Positions 7,160 to 16,872 are shown, counted from the stretch's first letter. The stretch is 64,000 bases of DNA from an uncultured Kordia sp. (GCF_947489565.1 NZ_CANLEA010000006.1:245719-309718), one strand, 5' to 3'. Notes: a model not told the origin generated them from the sequence alone. Program-made: numbers and translations.

Positions 7160-8704
7160 ATGGAATCATCTACCGTTTCCGATACACAATTCGGACATCC
7201 TAAAGGACTCTTTTACTTATTCTTTGCAGAACTCTGGGAACGTTTTTCGTTCTACGGAATGAAAGCATTATTAATCTTATACATGACCAAACAATTATTG
7301 TTTAGTGATGATATGTCTATCGGAATTTTTGCCGCATATATGTCCTTAGTATATATAACTCCTGTATTGGGAGGAATCATTGCCGATCATTATATAGGAT
7401 ACAGAAGAGCTATTTTTTTAGGTGGAATTCTCATGGCGTTGGGACATTTTTTCTTAACTATAGAAATGCCCATATTCTTCTATGGTTCGCTAGCATTAAT
7501 TATTGTTGGAAACGGATTCTTTAAACCCAATATTTCCACTTTTGTAGGCGCTTTGTATGAAGAAGGTGACAAGCGACGCGATTCGGGATTTACAATATTT
7601 TATATGGGAATCAACATTGGTGGCGCTGTTGCTCCTTTATTGTGTGCTTGGTTTGCAGAAGTCTACGGTTGGCATTACGGTTTCATGCTGGCAGGTATTG
7701 GTATGTTATTAGGACTGTTTTATTTCTATCGCGGAACAAATAAAAATGTATTTCAAGACAAAGGGAACATTCCAGATGCAAAAGTATATCACGAGAAGTT
7801 TTTAGGTTTGAACAAAGGACAATTGGTAACCATTGGTGCATTTTTGGCAGTTCCTGTATTTGCTTTAATTGTACGTTTCAATCAATATGAACATTACATC
7901 GTTTGGATTGCTACGATTGCCATCACAGGCATGCTTATTTACATATATCGTTCGGTAGGAAGCATCGCGCGAAAGCGATTATTAGTCACGGCCTATTTCA
8001 CCATTCTAATGTCTTTATTTTGGGCAATTTTTGAACAGGCAGGAAGTTCACTCACTTTATTTGCCGATCGTAACATTAACCTTGTCGGATTGAACGCAGC
8101 GCAAACGAATAGCATCAATTCTGGATTCATCATCTTATTAGCGATTCCGTTTTCTTGGTTATGGACCGTATTAATTCGTAAAAAGAAAAATCCAAACTCT
8201 GCTATCAAAGCTGGTTTAGGTTTATTGTTATTAGGACTTGGATTTGTGGTGTTTGCGATGTCTGCCAACTCCGCGGATGCATTTGCCAAAACCTCAATGT
8301 GGTATTTATTTGTTGGATATTTTATTCTAACGGTAGGAGAGTTGTGCATTTCGCCAATTGGGTTGTCAAAAATGACCGAACTCTCTCCAAAAAAATACTT
8401 AGCATTCATCATGGGCGTTTTCTTTTCGGCATCTTTTTACGGACATTTCTTTGCTGGAAAAATAGCCAAATTGACCACTGTTTCAGAAGGAGAAAATATG
8501 TTTGCCAGTGGAATTTTTGGCGAAATCACAGAAGTAATTACTGGATTAACGTCAACGTTTTCTGGACCCAATCAAGCAGCATTCGAACAATTATATCAAT
8601 ATGTATCTGTATATGCCGTTTTTGGCGTATTAACAGCCGTAATTGGTTTGATTGTGATCATGATATCACCTTTCATCAAAAAGTTGATGAGCGGCGTTCA
8701 TTAA
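7160..8704 (+). CDS. POT/PTR2-family proton-dependent oligopeptide transporter
   Basis: A 514-residue inner-membrane transporter with 12-14 predicted TM helices. The TM1 motif ELWERFSFYGMKALL matches the ExxERFxYYG proton-coupling signature of the POT (PTR2/DtpA) family, and the second family signature FYMGINIGGAVAPLL (GDKRRDSGFTIFYMGINIG region, residues about 135-160) is present. It would import di- and tripeptides with protons, in keeping with a protein-degrading flavobacterium. It is monocistronic: the 120-bp upstream gap carries its promoter, and a strong bidirectional terminator begins 10 bp after the stop. Confidence 0.92.
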   Translation: MESSTVSDTQFGHPKGLFYLFFAELWERFSFYGMKALLILYMTKQLLFSDDMSIGIFAAYMSLVYITPVLGGIIADHYIGYRRAIFLGGILMALGHFFLTIEMPIFFYGSLALIIVGNGFFKPNISTFVGALYEEGDKRRDSGFTIFYMGINIGGAVAPLLCAWFAEVYGWHYGFMLAGIGMLLGLFYFYRGTNKNVFQDKGNIPDAKVYHEKFLGLNKGQLVTIGAFLAVPVFALIVRFNQYEHYIVWIATIAITGMLIYIYRSVGSIARKRLLVTAYFTILMSLFWAIFEQAGSSLTLFADRNINLVGLNAAQTNSINSGFIILLAIPFSWLWTVLIRKKKNPNSAIKAGLGLLLLGLGFVVFAMSANSADAFAKTSMWYLFVGYFILTVGELCISPIGLSKMTELSPKKYLAFIMGVFFSASFYGHFFAGKIAKLTTVSEGENMFASGIFGEITEVITGLTSTFSGPNQAAFEQLYQYVSVYAVFGVLTAVIGLIVIMISPFIKKLMSGVH

Positions 8705-8713
8705 TCAAAAAGT

Positions 8714-8741
8714 AAAAGCCTCACGGATTCGTGAGGCTTTT
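8714..8741. terminator. Bidirectional terminator between converging genes
   Basis: A perfect 12-bp stem (AAAAGCCTCACG / CGTGAGGCTTTT, 8714-8725 and 8730-8741) with a GATT loop. A/T runs on both sides let it serve the POT gene (+) and the T9SS gene ending at 8780 (-). Confidence 0.9.
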
Positions 8742-8779
8742 CATGTTTAGTAAGATTTCAAATATTTTTTATAATTGTA

Positions 8780-11700
8780 TTATTTCTTTATTATTTTTTT
8801 TGTGATTGTATCATTAACTCCGTTTATTTCTAATATATAAACGCCTGATGGTAATTCATGTATATTTAATTGAAAGTCAGAGTTATCAATTGTTTTTTGT
8901 TTAATAAGTACACCTCTTATGTCGTAAACGGCGATATGATTAACAAAGAAATGACTTTTAATTAAGAGTGAACCCGTTGTTGGATTTGGGTATACTAATA
9001 AATCGTTTTTATTTTTTGGATTGATCAATTCCGTATTCAGTACAGACATCCTGCTAAAGTTTGGCGATGTATTGTCAAAACACCAATCATAGTGAACACC
9101 ATTCGTTATTTCTTCGTTTTCTTCAGCTACAAAAGAATTAAAACCATTTCCAAATGAATTTGCTAAATAAATTCCTGTAAAATTATGATTGCCTTTTACT
9201 AAAAGATCTGTTTTTCCGTCACCATTAAACTCTCCTGTAAATATTTTTGTATGTGGAGATGTAAATAATAAGTCGTTATCAAGACCACTAAAACCTATTG
9301 TTTCTTGATTTTCCTTAAAAACTCTGATAAATTTTACAACGGTAGTATTATTAACTATTTTCTGTTCAGCTAAGTACAATTGACGATAATTTTGAAAACC
9401 ATTTACAAATAAATCTGTGGTTCCATTACCATCAAAATCTCCTGTGTAAACTTTTGCATCTACATGTGTAAAAAAGTCTTCATTATCTAAACCGTAGGTA
9501 GCATTCGCATCTTCGTCATCCATAAAAAACTTATTGAATCCTGTAAAGTTGCCAGAAGCATTAACTTCAGATAAATAGAGTCCTTTGAATCTCTCATATC
9601 CTTTTACAAATAAATCATCATTACCGTCTCCGTTGTAGTCTCCAACGTATATTTTGGCATCATTGGAAGTAAAGAAAAGATCATAGTCTATTTCCTCATT
9701 CGCCTCACGACCGCAAGAGTCAAATTCCTTTTCAAAAAGTTGTCCATCAAAACTTGTAAATAATGCTCTATACCTAGAACAAAATGTAGTATTTGTATGA
9801 TCTTTTATGAAAATATCTAATTTTTTATCGCCATCATAATCTCCAACATATATATGAGCACTATCAGTAATATTATTGATAAAATTTGCATCATCAATTG
9901 GATTTGGTATTACAGTAAAACCTGTAGTATTATTAATAACATCAATATTATTATTTGGTATCAACAAAGTAGATTTTATAGTACTGTGCGTAGGGTTGAT
10001 AATTAATATTTCATCTGCTGAATGTTCGTCTCCCGAGAAATTTCCAGCGAAAATTTTGGGATTCCCTGAATTTAAGATTGGAATATCTTGATTGTTTCTA
10101 AAGTAGATACGTGTGAAGTCGTTTCCGTTAGAAAGGTATAAGACTCTAAAATAGTCTTGTAGATATCTGAGTCCTGTAACAAACAAATCATCTTTGCCAT
10201 CATCGTTATAATCTCCAACATATATTTTTGCGTCGTTTGAGGAAAATAATGTTGCAGAATCCAAGCCTCCAAGTTGATTTTCTACACCTGCAAAAACATT
10301 TGAAAAAGAGGTTCCACTATTTTTTGCTAAATACAAACCTTTAAAGAAATCGGTGTTTTTAACCAGATAATCTGTTCTAAGATCTGCATTAAAATTACCC
10401 AACACGAGTTGAGGGTTTTTACTTTCGTTTAATATCTTTTCGTTTATAAAATAGTTAACACCATTTGTCGCACCTGTAGCTCTAGGATCAATTCCATAAG
10501 TTGTATCTAAATAAAAGTCATTAAGATTTACATCTTCATATTGAAGATTTGATGTTGCAGGATCTTGATCTCTATCAATATCAAAAACAACAATATTATT
10601 TGAAATATTATTTTTTACATGTGTATTATTAAAGGTAATTCCTCCACCATTATTATACAAATGATCTATAACAGTTACCTCTCCTGTTTCTTGGTTAATT
10701 TTTATTTCTTCACGTTCTGTGAATTTAAAAAATACTGTTGCCCAACCTGTTTCCATCGCAGCTTTTTCAAAAAGGGTATTTGAAAACTCAATAAGAATAT
10801 CACCAGTACTATCAACATCTATTACCTGAACTCCCATTCTAGTATTGTAAACGGTATTGTTGTTAAACTTTATATGCCCCGTAAAATCACTATTAATAAT
10901 TCCTGTTAGCAGTATACCTTCACGACCACCAGTTGTAGTTCCTTCGATATAGTTATTATTAATATCGAAGGATAAGCTCTGAGGAAAATAATATATAACA
11001 TTATTTGCCGCTTTATAACGCTTTCTTAAGTTTCTTAGACCAAAAGAAATTCCCGAATTTTTGTTAGCTATGAATTTGTTGTCATGTACATTAATATTTT
11101 TTAATTCATGCCAAGGAGTATTGGGTTCAAAATCTATTCCTGACCAAGGACCATGGTCTGCTAGATGTACATTATTTCCAATTCCTGTATTTTTTAACGT
11201 ACAGTTTTTAATGACCAAACCATCTACATCCACAACACTTATAGCGTTTCTTGCTACATTGTCAATGATAACATTATCTATTAATATATTGTGATTGGTA
11301 TCTTTTCTACCTTCAAGAATTGGAGAACCTAAGTCATTTCCTATGTATATACCATCGCCGCCACTTTCTTCTAAAACTAAATTTTTAAGTGTAACGTTAT
11401 CACTACTGACAATGGTAAATGTATGCGCCCATTCTCCTGAAACAAAACTGGATTTTGGTCTTTGAATTGTTGCTCCATTTCCATTTACAGTAAAACCATC
11501 TGCACCTATTATTTGAAATAGACCACTGCTAAAAGCTTCACTTACCGAAGTCGTCGTAATATCATTTATACGAATAATTTTAACTCTAGGATCCATTTCA
11601 ATTGTAATATTAGAAGCAACTTGTCCATCAATAACAATTTGAGAAATTTTCCATGAGTTATTTATTCCTTGAAAGGGAATAAATAAAACGTCACCACTTG

Positions 11701-11824
11701 AAGCTGAGTTAATAGCAGATTGAATGTTTCCTGTAGCATCATCACTGTCATATGCAATATTAGTTTGAGCAACAGATACAGTAGCAAATAACAGAAGGCT
11801 TAATAAAGTTTGAATGTTTTTCAT
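8780..11824 (-). CDS. T9SS-exported protein: parallel beta-helix plus FG-GAP repeats
   Basis: About 1014 residues from the preferred start at 11824, which begins the signal peptide MKNIQTLLSLLLFATVSVAQ; an ATG five codons upstream (11839) is less fitting. Residues about 30-430 look like a right-handed beta-helix (recurrent NI.I.NN.I/V.N patterns such as VTLKNLVLEESGGDGIYIGN), typical of polysaccharide-active or adhesive proteins. Residues about 470-930 hold at least seven FG-GAP/VCBS-like repeats with calcium-binding loops of the type VGDYNGDGNDDLFVKG. The C-terminus (VYPNPTTGSLLIKS ... PSGVYILEINGV ... IIKK) is a type A T9SS sorting domain, so the protein should cross the outer membrane and be attached or released there. 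No catalytic residues were identified; a surface adhesin or glycan-binding role is an inference. Confidence 0.85.
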   Translation of the reverse strand: MKNIQTLLSLLLFATVSVAQTNIAYDSDDATGNIQSAINSASSGDVLFIPFQGINNSWKISQIVIDGQVASNITIEMDPRVKIIRINDITTTSVSEAFSSGLFQIIGADGFTVNGNGATIQRPKSSFVSGEWAHTFTIVSSDNVTLKNLVLEESGGDGIYIGNDLGSPILEGRKDTNHNILIDNVIIDNVARNAISVVDVDGLVIKNCTLKNTGIGNNVHLADHGPWSGIDFEPNTPWHELKNINVHDNKFIANKNSGISFGLRNLRKRYKAANNVIYYFPQSLSFDINNNYIEGTTTGGREGILLTGIINSDFTGHIKFNNNTVYNTRMGVQVIDVDSTGDILIEFSNTLFEKAAMETGWATVFFKFTEREEIKINQETGEVTVIDHLYNNGGGITFNNTHVKNNISNNIVVFDIDRDQDPATSNLQYEDVNLNDFYLDTTYGIDPRATGATNGVNYFINEKILNESKNPQLVLGNFNADLRTDYLVKNTDFFKGLYLAKNSGTSFSNVFAGVENQLGGLDSATLFSSNDAKIYVGDYNDDGKDDLFVTGLRYLQDYFRVLYLSNGNDFTRIYFRNNQDIPILNSGNPKIFAGNFSGDEHSADEILIINPTHSTIKSTLLIPNNNIDVINNTTGFTVIPNPIDDANFINNITDSAHIYVGDYDGDKKLDIFIKDHTNTTFCSRYRALFTSFDGQLFEKEFDSCGREANEEIDYDLFFTSNDAKIYVGDYNGDGNDDLFVKGYERFKGLYLSEVNASGNFTGFNKFFMDDEDANATYGLDNEDFFTHVDAKVYTGDFDGNGTTDLFVNGFQNYRQLYLAEQKIVNNTTVVKFIRVFKENQETIGFSGLDNDLLFTSPHTKIFTGEFNGDGKTDLLVKGNHNFTGIYLANSFGNGFNSFVAEENEEITNGVHYDWCFDNTSPNFSRMSVLNTELINPKNKNDLLVYPNPTTGSLLIKSHFFVNHIAVYDIRGVLIKQKTIDNSDFQLNIHELPSGVYILEINGVNDTITKKIIKK

Positions 11825-12033
11825 AGTATATATTTTCATATTTTGGCCAACATTTTAGAAGATTTATACTGTATAATAAATGACTTATATGTTGGCGTAC
11901 ATAATTTTAGTTATGGCGTAAAACTATGATGTATGCTCAGTTCAAACAACTACTATAAGCGTCAATTCGATAATTGGAGGTTGTTTTTTAAAGTATGATT
12001 GTATCTGTTTTTTGTCTGAAAACATTAATAAAA

Positions 12034-12057
12034 AAGCCTCACAAATCTGTGAGGCTT
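12034..12057 (-). terminator. Terminator of the formylglutamate hydrolase-like gene
   Basis: A 10-bp perfect stem (AAGCCTCACA/TGTGAGGCTT) with a 4-base loop. Read on the minus strand it is followed by a T run, 36 bp after the stop of the 12093..14039 gene. Confidence 0.85.
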
Positions 12058-12092
12058 CTTAATGTTTAGCACTATTACTCTGATCCGAAGTT

Positions 12093-14039
12093 TTACTTCT
12101 TCACAATAAGTTTCGTATATGTGTTTCCAGAAGCGTCTTGTAGGTTTACAAAATAACTTCCTGTTTTTAATTCGCTAATATCAATTGATTTTTGATTCGC
12201 TTGCATGGTAAATGCTTTTACTTGCTGTCCGACTAAGTTATATACCTTCACTTGCGAAATTGCTACTGTAGATTCAATCTGTAATTTTCCTGTGGTTGGA
12301 TTTGGATACATTGCAAACGTAGCTGCTTCAATATCGTTTGTACTTAATGTATTTGTGACTGTCATCATTGCAGTAGCAGTATACAAATCACAATTTCCAA
12401 CAGTATGTGTAATTGTATAAGTTCCCATCATAGAAGCCGATAAATCAATTTCACCTGTGGTAGCATTGATGACTAAACCAGTTGGTTCAGCAGTAAATAC
12501 TCCAGTTACACCTGTAGTACGCGTTGGCGTTGGATCTGAATCGTCCATTGCATAAGTATTGTTCGCATACATAAAGTCTGCAAAATCATTATAGTGTAAA
12601 TCAATATAGTTTTTAATTACGGTGGCATAATCGTCTGCAAAAGGCACTAAGGTTTGTGGTCGTGTATCATATACATTTCCATTGTAGGTTCCTAAATCAC
12701 GGACACGTCTGTTTACTTCCGTCATGATGCCATCAATAGTTCCACCACCGCCAAGTCCGTCACTTGCAGTAGGTCCTGAACCGTGACGTCTGTTATTATA
12801 GAAATCTCCGTCAAAATAAGCATTTCCAAAAGGACGTGTATCATCACAACTATCAGAAGCACCACTATCAAAATCACTCGGAACAGTACGATATCCAGAA
12901 GTTACACCACAACCAGAATATCCTTGTGCGTTGTAAAAAGCACCGCCTGTATCTTTAAAAATTCCACCTAAACTATTTGGTCCACGAACCAATTCTTCTT
13001 GCGTCAACCCACCTAAATTGTTGCTTACTAAACTTGTAATTGTAGAGTTAGAAACCGAGTTTAAGTGATTTGCAGTTGTATTATTTAAATCGGAAGCCGA
13101 AATATTATACCCAGCTTCAATTCTTGGAACACTATGACTTTGTCCGTGTAAATCAATATATAAACCTTTTCCCCATTTGCTCATGACATCTGCACTTGCT
13201 TGATCGATAAAACTATGGAAGGTATTCCAATAAAATAATGCATCTGAATCGCCACATGTAGCTTCGTTTTGCTCTCTATTCGGATCCAGTTTGCTTCTAT
13301 GTAAGTTATTGATAATGATATACGGATAACAACCTGTTTGATCGTATACTGATTGTTGAATTTCACGAATTAAAATATCGGTATTGTCATCTCTTTCATT
13401 CGTTCCACAACCTCTGTCTGGTAATGCGCTATCATTATCTGGATAAAAAGTACCGCCAATTGTTTGTCCAGATTGTTTTACACCACCATGTGGCGCAGAG
13501 ATAATAATTGGCATATTTCCAGGAATGTACTCTATGTATTCGTTTCCGCTTGTATCAAACTGAGATACTCCAGGAAAAGGAGGTGGAGGCGCAGGAGCTT
13601 CTTCTACAGCAAAATAAAAAGTTTGCGAAATTTCTACGGGATTTCCTGATCCGACATTGTTCGTAAAGTCTCCATTAAAAGTAAAAGCAGTTTGTCCATC
13701 AGCAGTAATCGTTAAGCTTCCTCCGTTATTCCAATCATCACCATAAAAGTCATACACAGTGACATAATATCCACTATTCGCAGGTACATTATCGTCTATA
13801 GGATAACTAACAGCAGTCGTTGTTTCATTGTAAGGAGCATTTCCGCTACCATCAAAACCGTTATCAACAGTTTGCAATAACATACCACTAGGGCTGTAGA
13901 GTTCAACTCTATTTTCCGAAGACCAAGCTGGCCAATCTACAGTAATAATTACATCAACATTTTGAGCATAACTTGAAATGCTCATCAATAGGCATAAAAG
14001 GAAAGTACTTTTAAATAGTGAAAAAGTAGTTTTTTTCAT
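12093..14039 (-). CDS. T9SS-exported N-formylglutamate amidohydrolase-like protein
   Basis: 648 residues from ATG at 14039, which starts the signal peptide MKKTTFSLFKSTFLLCLLMSISSYAQ; the open frame runs 61 codons further upstream but that part does not look like protein. Residues about 25-150 form a beta-sandwich with a DFYGDDWNNGGSLTITADG loop. The middle holds an N-formylglutamate amidohydrolase-like (FGase) zinc-hydrolase domain: SAPHGG, NNLHRSKLDPNRE and YIDLHGQSH supply the expected His/Glu ligands. The C-terminus has a cadherin/Ig-like segment (AEPTGLVINATTGEIDLSAS) and a T9SS sorting domain (MYPNPTTGKLQIES...YTKLIVKK). An FGase fold exported by T9SS suggests an extracellular amidase or peptidase; the substrate is unknown. 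The minus-strand neighbour at 8780 is separately terminated. Confidence 0.8.
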   Translation of the reverse strand: MKKTTFSLFKSTFLLCLLMSISSYAQNVDVIITVDWPAWSSENRVELYSPSGMLLQTVDNGFDGSGNAPYNETTTAVSYPIDDNVPANSGYYVTVYDFYGDDWNNGGSLTITADGQTAFTFNGDFTNNVGSGNPVEISQTFYFAVEEAPAPPPPFPGVSQFDTSGNEYIEYIPGNMPIIISAPHGGVKQSGQTIGGTFYPDNDSALPDRGCGTNERDDNTDILIREIQQSVYDQTGCYPYIIINNLHRSKLDPNREQNEATCGDSDALFYWNTFHSFIDQASADVMSKWGKGLYIDLHGQSHSVPRIEAGYNISASDLNNTTANHLNSVSNSTITSLVSNNLGGLTQEELVRGPNSLGGIFKDTGGAFYNAQGYSGCGVTSGYRTVPSDFDSGASDSCDDTRPFGNAYFDGDFYNNRRHGSGPTASDGLGGGGTIDGIMTEVNRRVRDLGTYNGNVYDTRPQTLVPFADDYATVIKNYIDLHYNDFADFMYANNTYAMDDSDPTPTRTTGVTGVFTAEPTGLVINATTGEIDLSASMMGTYTITHTVGNCDLYTATAMMTVTNTLSTNDIEAATFAMYPNPTTGKLQIESTVAISQVKVYNLVGQQVKAFTMQANQKSIDISELKTGSYFVNLQDASGNTYTKLIVKK

Positions 14040-14158
14040 ATAAGAATTTATTTTAGTAAGATTATTTCGGGTACGATTTAGAATTTTTTCCTTACAATTG
14101 TGAATAAAGACTAAATCTATAAACAATAATACGATAAAAGGCATAAAAAACCGATAAA

Positions 14159-14962
14159 ATGAACGATAATTATTTTGAAACCAACAAAGAGACTTGGAAT
14201 AAAAAAGTAGCAATTCATGCAAAGAGCGACATGTATGATATGGAAGCTTTTAAAAATGGAAAATCTTCACTCATGAAATATGAGTTGAACAGTCTGCCAA
14301 ATATTACTGGAAAATCGTTATTGCACTTGCAATGTCACTTTGGACAAGACACTTTAAGTTTTGCTCGTATGGGCGCAAAATGTACTGGAATTGATCTGTC
14401 TGATGAAGCAATTAAATTAGCAAAATCGCTGAATCAAGAGTTGAATTTAGATGCTACTTTTCATTGTTGTAATGTGTTTGATGTAAATGATCATGTAACA
14501 GATACTTTTGATATTGTATTTACAAGTTACGGCGTTATTGGATGGTTGCCAGATTTGACAAAATGGGCAACTATTATTGCATCGCGTTTAAAAGATGGTG
14601 GAACTTTTTACATGGCCGAATTCCATCCGATTGTATGGATGTTTGACTATTTACAAACACCGCCAGTTTTAAGATATGCTTACAATCAGGAAGAAGTAAT
14701 TTATGAAGAATACGAAGGCACTTACGCGGAAGATGACAAAACCAAAATGGTCAGTAAAGAATATGCATGGAACCATGGTTTGGGAGACGTCATTAATGCG
14801 TTAATTAATGCGGGTTTGACCATTGAATTCCTTACAGAACACGATGCATCACCTTATGATGTACTACCAGATTTAATACAAAGTGAAGAAGGTTTGTATG
14901 AAACAAAAGACAAGCTTTATCCACTGATATACGAATTAAAAGCCACAAAAAAACCTCGCTAA
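14159..14962 (+). CDS. Class I SAM-dependent methyltransferase
   Basis: A 267-residue Rossmann-fold methyltransferase (Methyltransf_11/25 type). Motif I is LLHLQCHFGQDTLSFARMG (residues about 53-71), motif II acidic residue is in CTGIDLSDEA, and the FDIVFTSYGVIGWLPDL stretch is motif IV. The C-terminal part (EGTYAEDDKTKMVSKEYAWNHGLGDVINAL) probably shapes the acceptor site. The acceptor cannot be read from sequence; small-molecule methylation is most likely. It is divergent from the FGase-like gene with a 119-bp shared promoter region, and its TAA stop is inside its own terminator hairpin. Confidence 0.85.
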   Translation: MNDNYFETNKETWNKKVAIHAKSDMYDMEAFKNGKSSLMKYELNSLPNITGKSLLHLQCHFGQDTLSFARMGAKCTGIDLSDEAIKLAKSLNQELNLDATFHCCNVFDVNDHVTDTFDIVFTSYGVIGWLPDLTKWATIIASRLKDGGTFYMAEFHPIVWMFDYLQTPPVLRYAYNQEEVIYEEYEGTYAEDDKTKMVSKEYAWNHGLGDVINALINAGLTIEFLTEHDASPYDVLPDLIQSEEGLYETKDKLYPLIYELKATKKPR

Positions 14963-14978
14963 GTAGCGAGGTTTTTTT
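14947..14978. terminator. Bidirectional terminator overlapping the methyltransferase stop codon
   Basis: Stem of 14 bp (14947-14960 with 14965-14978, core ACCTCGCT/AGCGAGGT) with an AAGT loop and T run. The stop codon TAA (14960-14962) begins at the last base of the left arm. It also lies 18 bp from the end of the minus-strand gene at 14996. Confidence 0.9.
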
Positions 14979-14995
14979 ATAAGTGTTTATTTAAA

Positions 14996-15775
14996 CTAAA
15001 ACTTTGCAAAAAGTTTTTCCATTTTTTCTTTTTCTTCGTCTGCTAAAGCAGGATCTACCAAGATACGACCACTGTGTTCGTCCGTGATAATTTTCTTTCT
15101 AGAAGCAATTTCAACCTGAACTTGTGGTGGAATTGTAAAATACGAACCTCCAGAAGCACCTCTTTCAATTTTTACAACAGCCAAACCGTTGCGAACATTT
15201 CTACGAATTCTTTTGTAAGCTGCAAGCAATCTGTCTTCAATTAACTTTTCAAACTCTTCAGATTTCTGTAAAAGGAATTCTTCTTCTCTTTTCGTTTCTT
15301 CAAGAATATCATTCAATTCAGCTTTTTTGTGCTTTAAATGTGATTCTCTTTCTTCCAAACGTTCTTTTGTTTGACCGATAACAACTTTCTTCTGCTCAAT
15401 AGAAACTTTAAATTCTTTGATGTGCTTTTCAGCCAATTGCATTTCTAGTTCTTGGAATTCAACTTCTTTAGATAAAGCGTTGTATTCTCTATTGTTACGA
15501 ACATTTTTTTGCTGCTCCGTATATTTCTTGATTAAGCTTTTTGCTTCTTCAATAATATTCTTTTTACTTTTAATGTCTTCATCAATCTGATCAAGATCAC
15601 CATGAAACTTTTCAAGTCTCGTATTTAATCCAGTTACTTCGTCTTCTAAATCTTCTACTTCTAAAGGAAGCTCTCCACGTACATTCTTAATCTCGTCTAC
15701 GCGAGAGTCAATTAATTGTAAATCAAAAAGCGCGCGTAATTTTTCTTCGACCGTAACTTCTTTCTTCTTTGCCAT
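14996..15775 (-). CDS. Coiled-coil protein of the C4-type zinc-ribbon family with cysteines lost
   Basis: A 259-residue protein; residues about 5-185 form a long charged coiled-coil hairpin, and the C-terminus matches the CT398-like zinc-ribbon (zf-RING_7) family: GASGGSYFTIPPQVQVEIASRKKI...EHSGRILVDP. In the canonical form the GxxCGGC and EHCGRIL positions hold two CxxC pairs; here those positions read S, S/Y, D and S, so no zinc site is left although the surrounding residues (IPPQ, RKKI, GRILVDP) are kept. It is translationally close to the upstream Nif3 gene (3-bp gap), a pairing frequently kept in Bacteroidota. Role unknown; proposed links of the family are to protein complex assembly. 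Confidence 0.8.
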   Translation of the reverse strand: MAKKKEVTVEEKLRALFDLQLIDSRVDEIKNVRGELPLEVEDLEDEVTGLNTRLEKFHGDLDQIDEDIKSKKNIIEEAKSLIKKYTEQQKNVRNNREYNALSKEVEFQELEMQLAEKHIKEFKVSIEQKKVVIGQTKERLEERESHLKHKKAELNDILEETKREEEFLLQKSEEFEKLIEDRLLAAYKRIRRNVRNGLAVVKIERGASGGSYFTIPPQVQVEIASRKKIITDEHSGRILVDPALADEEKEKMEKLFAKF

Positions 15776-15777
15776 AT

Positions 15778-16872
15778 TTATGAATACTTGATTGGATTTG
15801 TATTTTCTGCTGATAAAATGATCGCAAAATTAGGAATTTTTTTCGTAAGATACTCAAATAAAAGATTTTTTGTATACTGTTCACTTTCATAATGCCCAAT
15901 ATCTGCCAAAATTATTTGACCTTCTGCTTGGTAAAAGTCGTGGTATTTCAAGTCTGCCGTGACATACGCATCTGCGCCAGCACGTTTTGCAGCACCAATA
16001 GCAAAACTACCACTTCCGCCCAAAACAGCTACTTTTTGAATCATTTTTCCCGATAAAGCTGAATGTCGCACCACAGGAACGTTCATTTTTGTCTTCAATA
16101 AGGTCATAAAATGCATTTCATTGATCGGTTTTTTAAATTCACCAATCATGCCCATTCCTATATGTTGATTTGTATTTTCGAGCGTTGTAATTTCATATGC
16201 AACTTCTTCATATGGATGTGTTGCATGCAGCGTTTTTATAATTTTTCCCTCTAAATGTTTTGCAAAGGTGATCCCGATTTGAACTTCTTCTTCAAAATGT
16301 GTAACTCCTTTTTCACCAATAGTAGGATTGGAAGCTTCATTTCCTTGAAAACTTCCCAAACCTTCAGTGTTAAAACTACAATTTTCATAATTTCCAATGC
16401 TTCCTGCACCAACAGCAAACAATGCATTGCGAAGTGTGTCTGCGTCTTTTTTAGGAACAAACGTTACCAGTTTTTTGATCGTTCCTTTCTGTGGAATCAA
16501 TATCGATTTGTTTTCTAAACCTAATTCATCACAAATACGGTCGCTTACACCATTCCATGAATTGTCCAACGCTGTATGCATTGCATAAATAGCAATATCG
16601 TGTTTAATTGCTTTTAGCACCACACGTTCGACATAGGTTTTTCCTGTAATCTTTTTTAAGCCAGAAAATATAATAGGATGAAAACTCACAATCATATTGC
16701 ATTCTTTTTCAATGGCTTCATCTACGACATTTTCAAGTGTGTCTAACGAAATTAACACGCCAGAAACTTCTTGTTGGCTATTTCCAACCAGCAATCCTAC
16801 ATTGTCAAAATCTTCCGCATAGGCAAGCGGACATAATTCTTCAATGTGTGACATAATATCTTGGACTTTCAT
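15778..16872 (-). CDS. Nif3-like dinuclear metal centre protein
   Basis: 364 residues, the long (YqfO-type) form with an inserted PII-like middle domain at about residues 125-235 (VTFVPKKDADTLRNALFAVGAGSIGNYENCSF...HPYEEVAYEI). Metal-site motifs of the Nif3 fold are seen: FHPIIFSG (the usual HHP is FHP here), AMHTALD, and the C-terminal DIGHYESEQ. The family is annotated as GTP cyclohydrolase type 2, but its true cellular function is unsettled. It is the first gene of a two-gene operon with the coiled-coil protein at 14996. Confidence 0.88.
   Translation of the reverse strand: MKVQDIMSHIEELCPLAYAEDFDNVGLLVGNSQQEVSGVLISLDTLENVVDEAIEKECNMIVSFHPIIFSGLKKITGKTYVERVVLKAIKHDIAIYAMHTALDNSWNGVSDRICDELGLENKSILIPQKGTIKKLVTFVPKKDADTLRNALFAVGAGSIGNYENCSFNTEGLGSFQGNEASNPTIGEKGVTHFEEEVQIGITFAKHLEGKIIKTLHATHPYEEVAYEITTLENTNQHIGMGMIGEFKKPINEMHFMTLLKTKMNVPVVRHSALSGKMIQKVAVLGGSGSFAIGAAKRAGADAYVTADLKYHDFYQAEGQIILADIGHYESEQYTKNLLFEYLTKKIPNFAIILSAENTNPIKYS

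Noticed and set aside
8299..8715. 138-residue plus-strand ORF inside the peptide transporter gene
   Set aside because: Out-of-frame shadow of the POT gene with a low-quality composition rich in Trp, Cys and Arg.
14040..14222. N-terminal extension of the FGase-like gene
   Set aside because: A clean signal peptide starts at 14039; the extension overlaps the start of the divergent methyltransferase gene.
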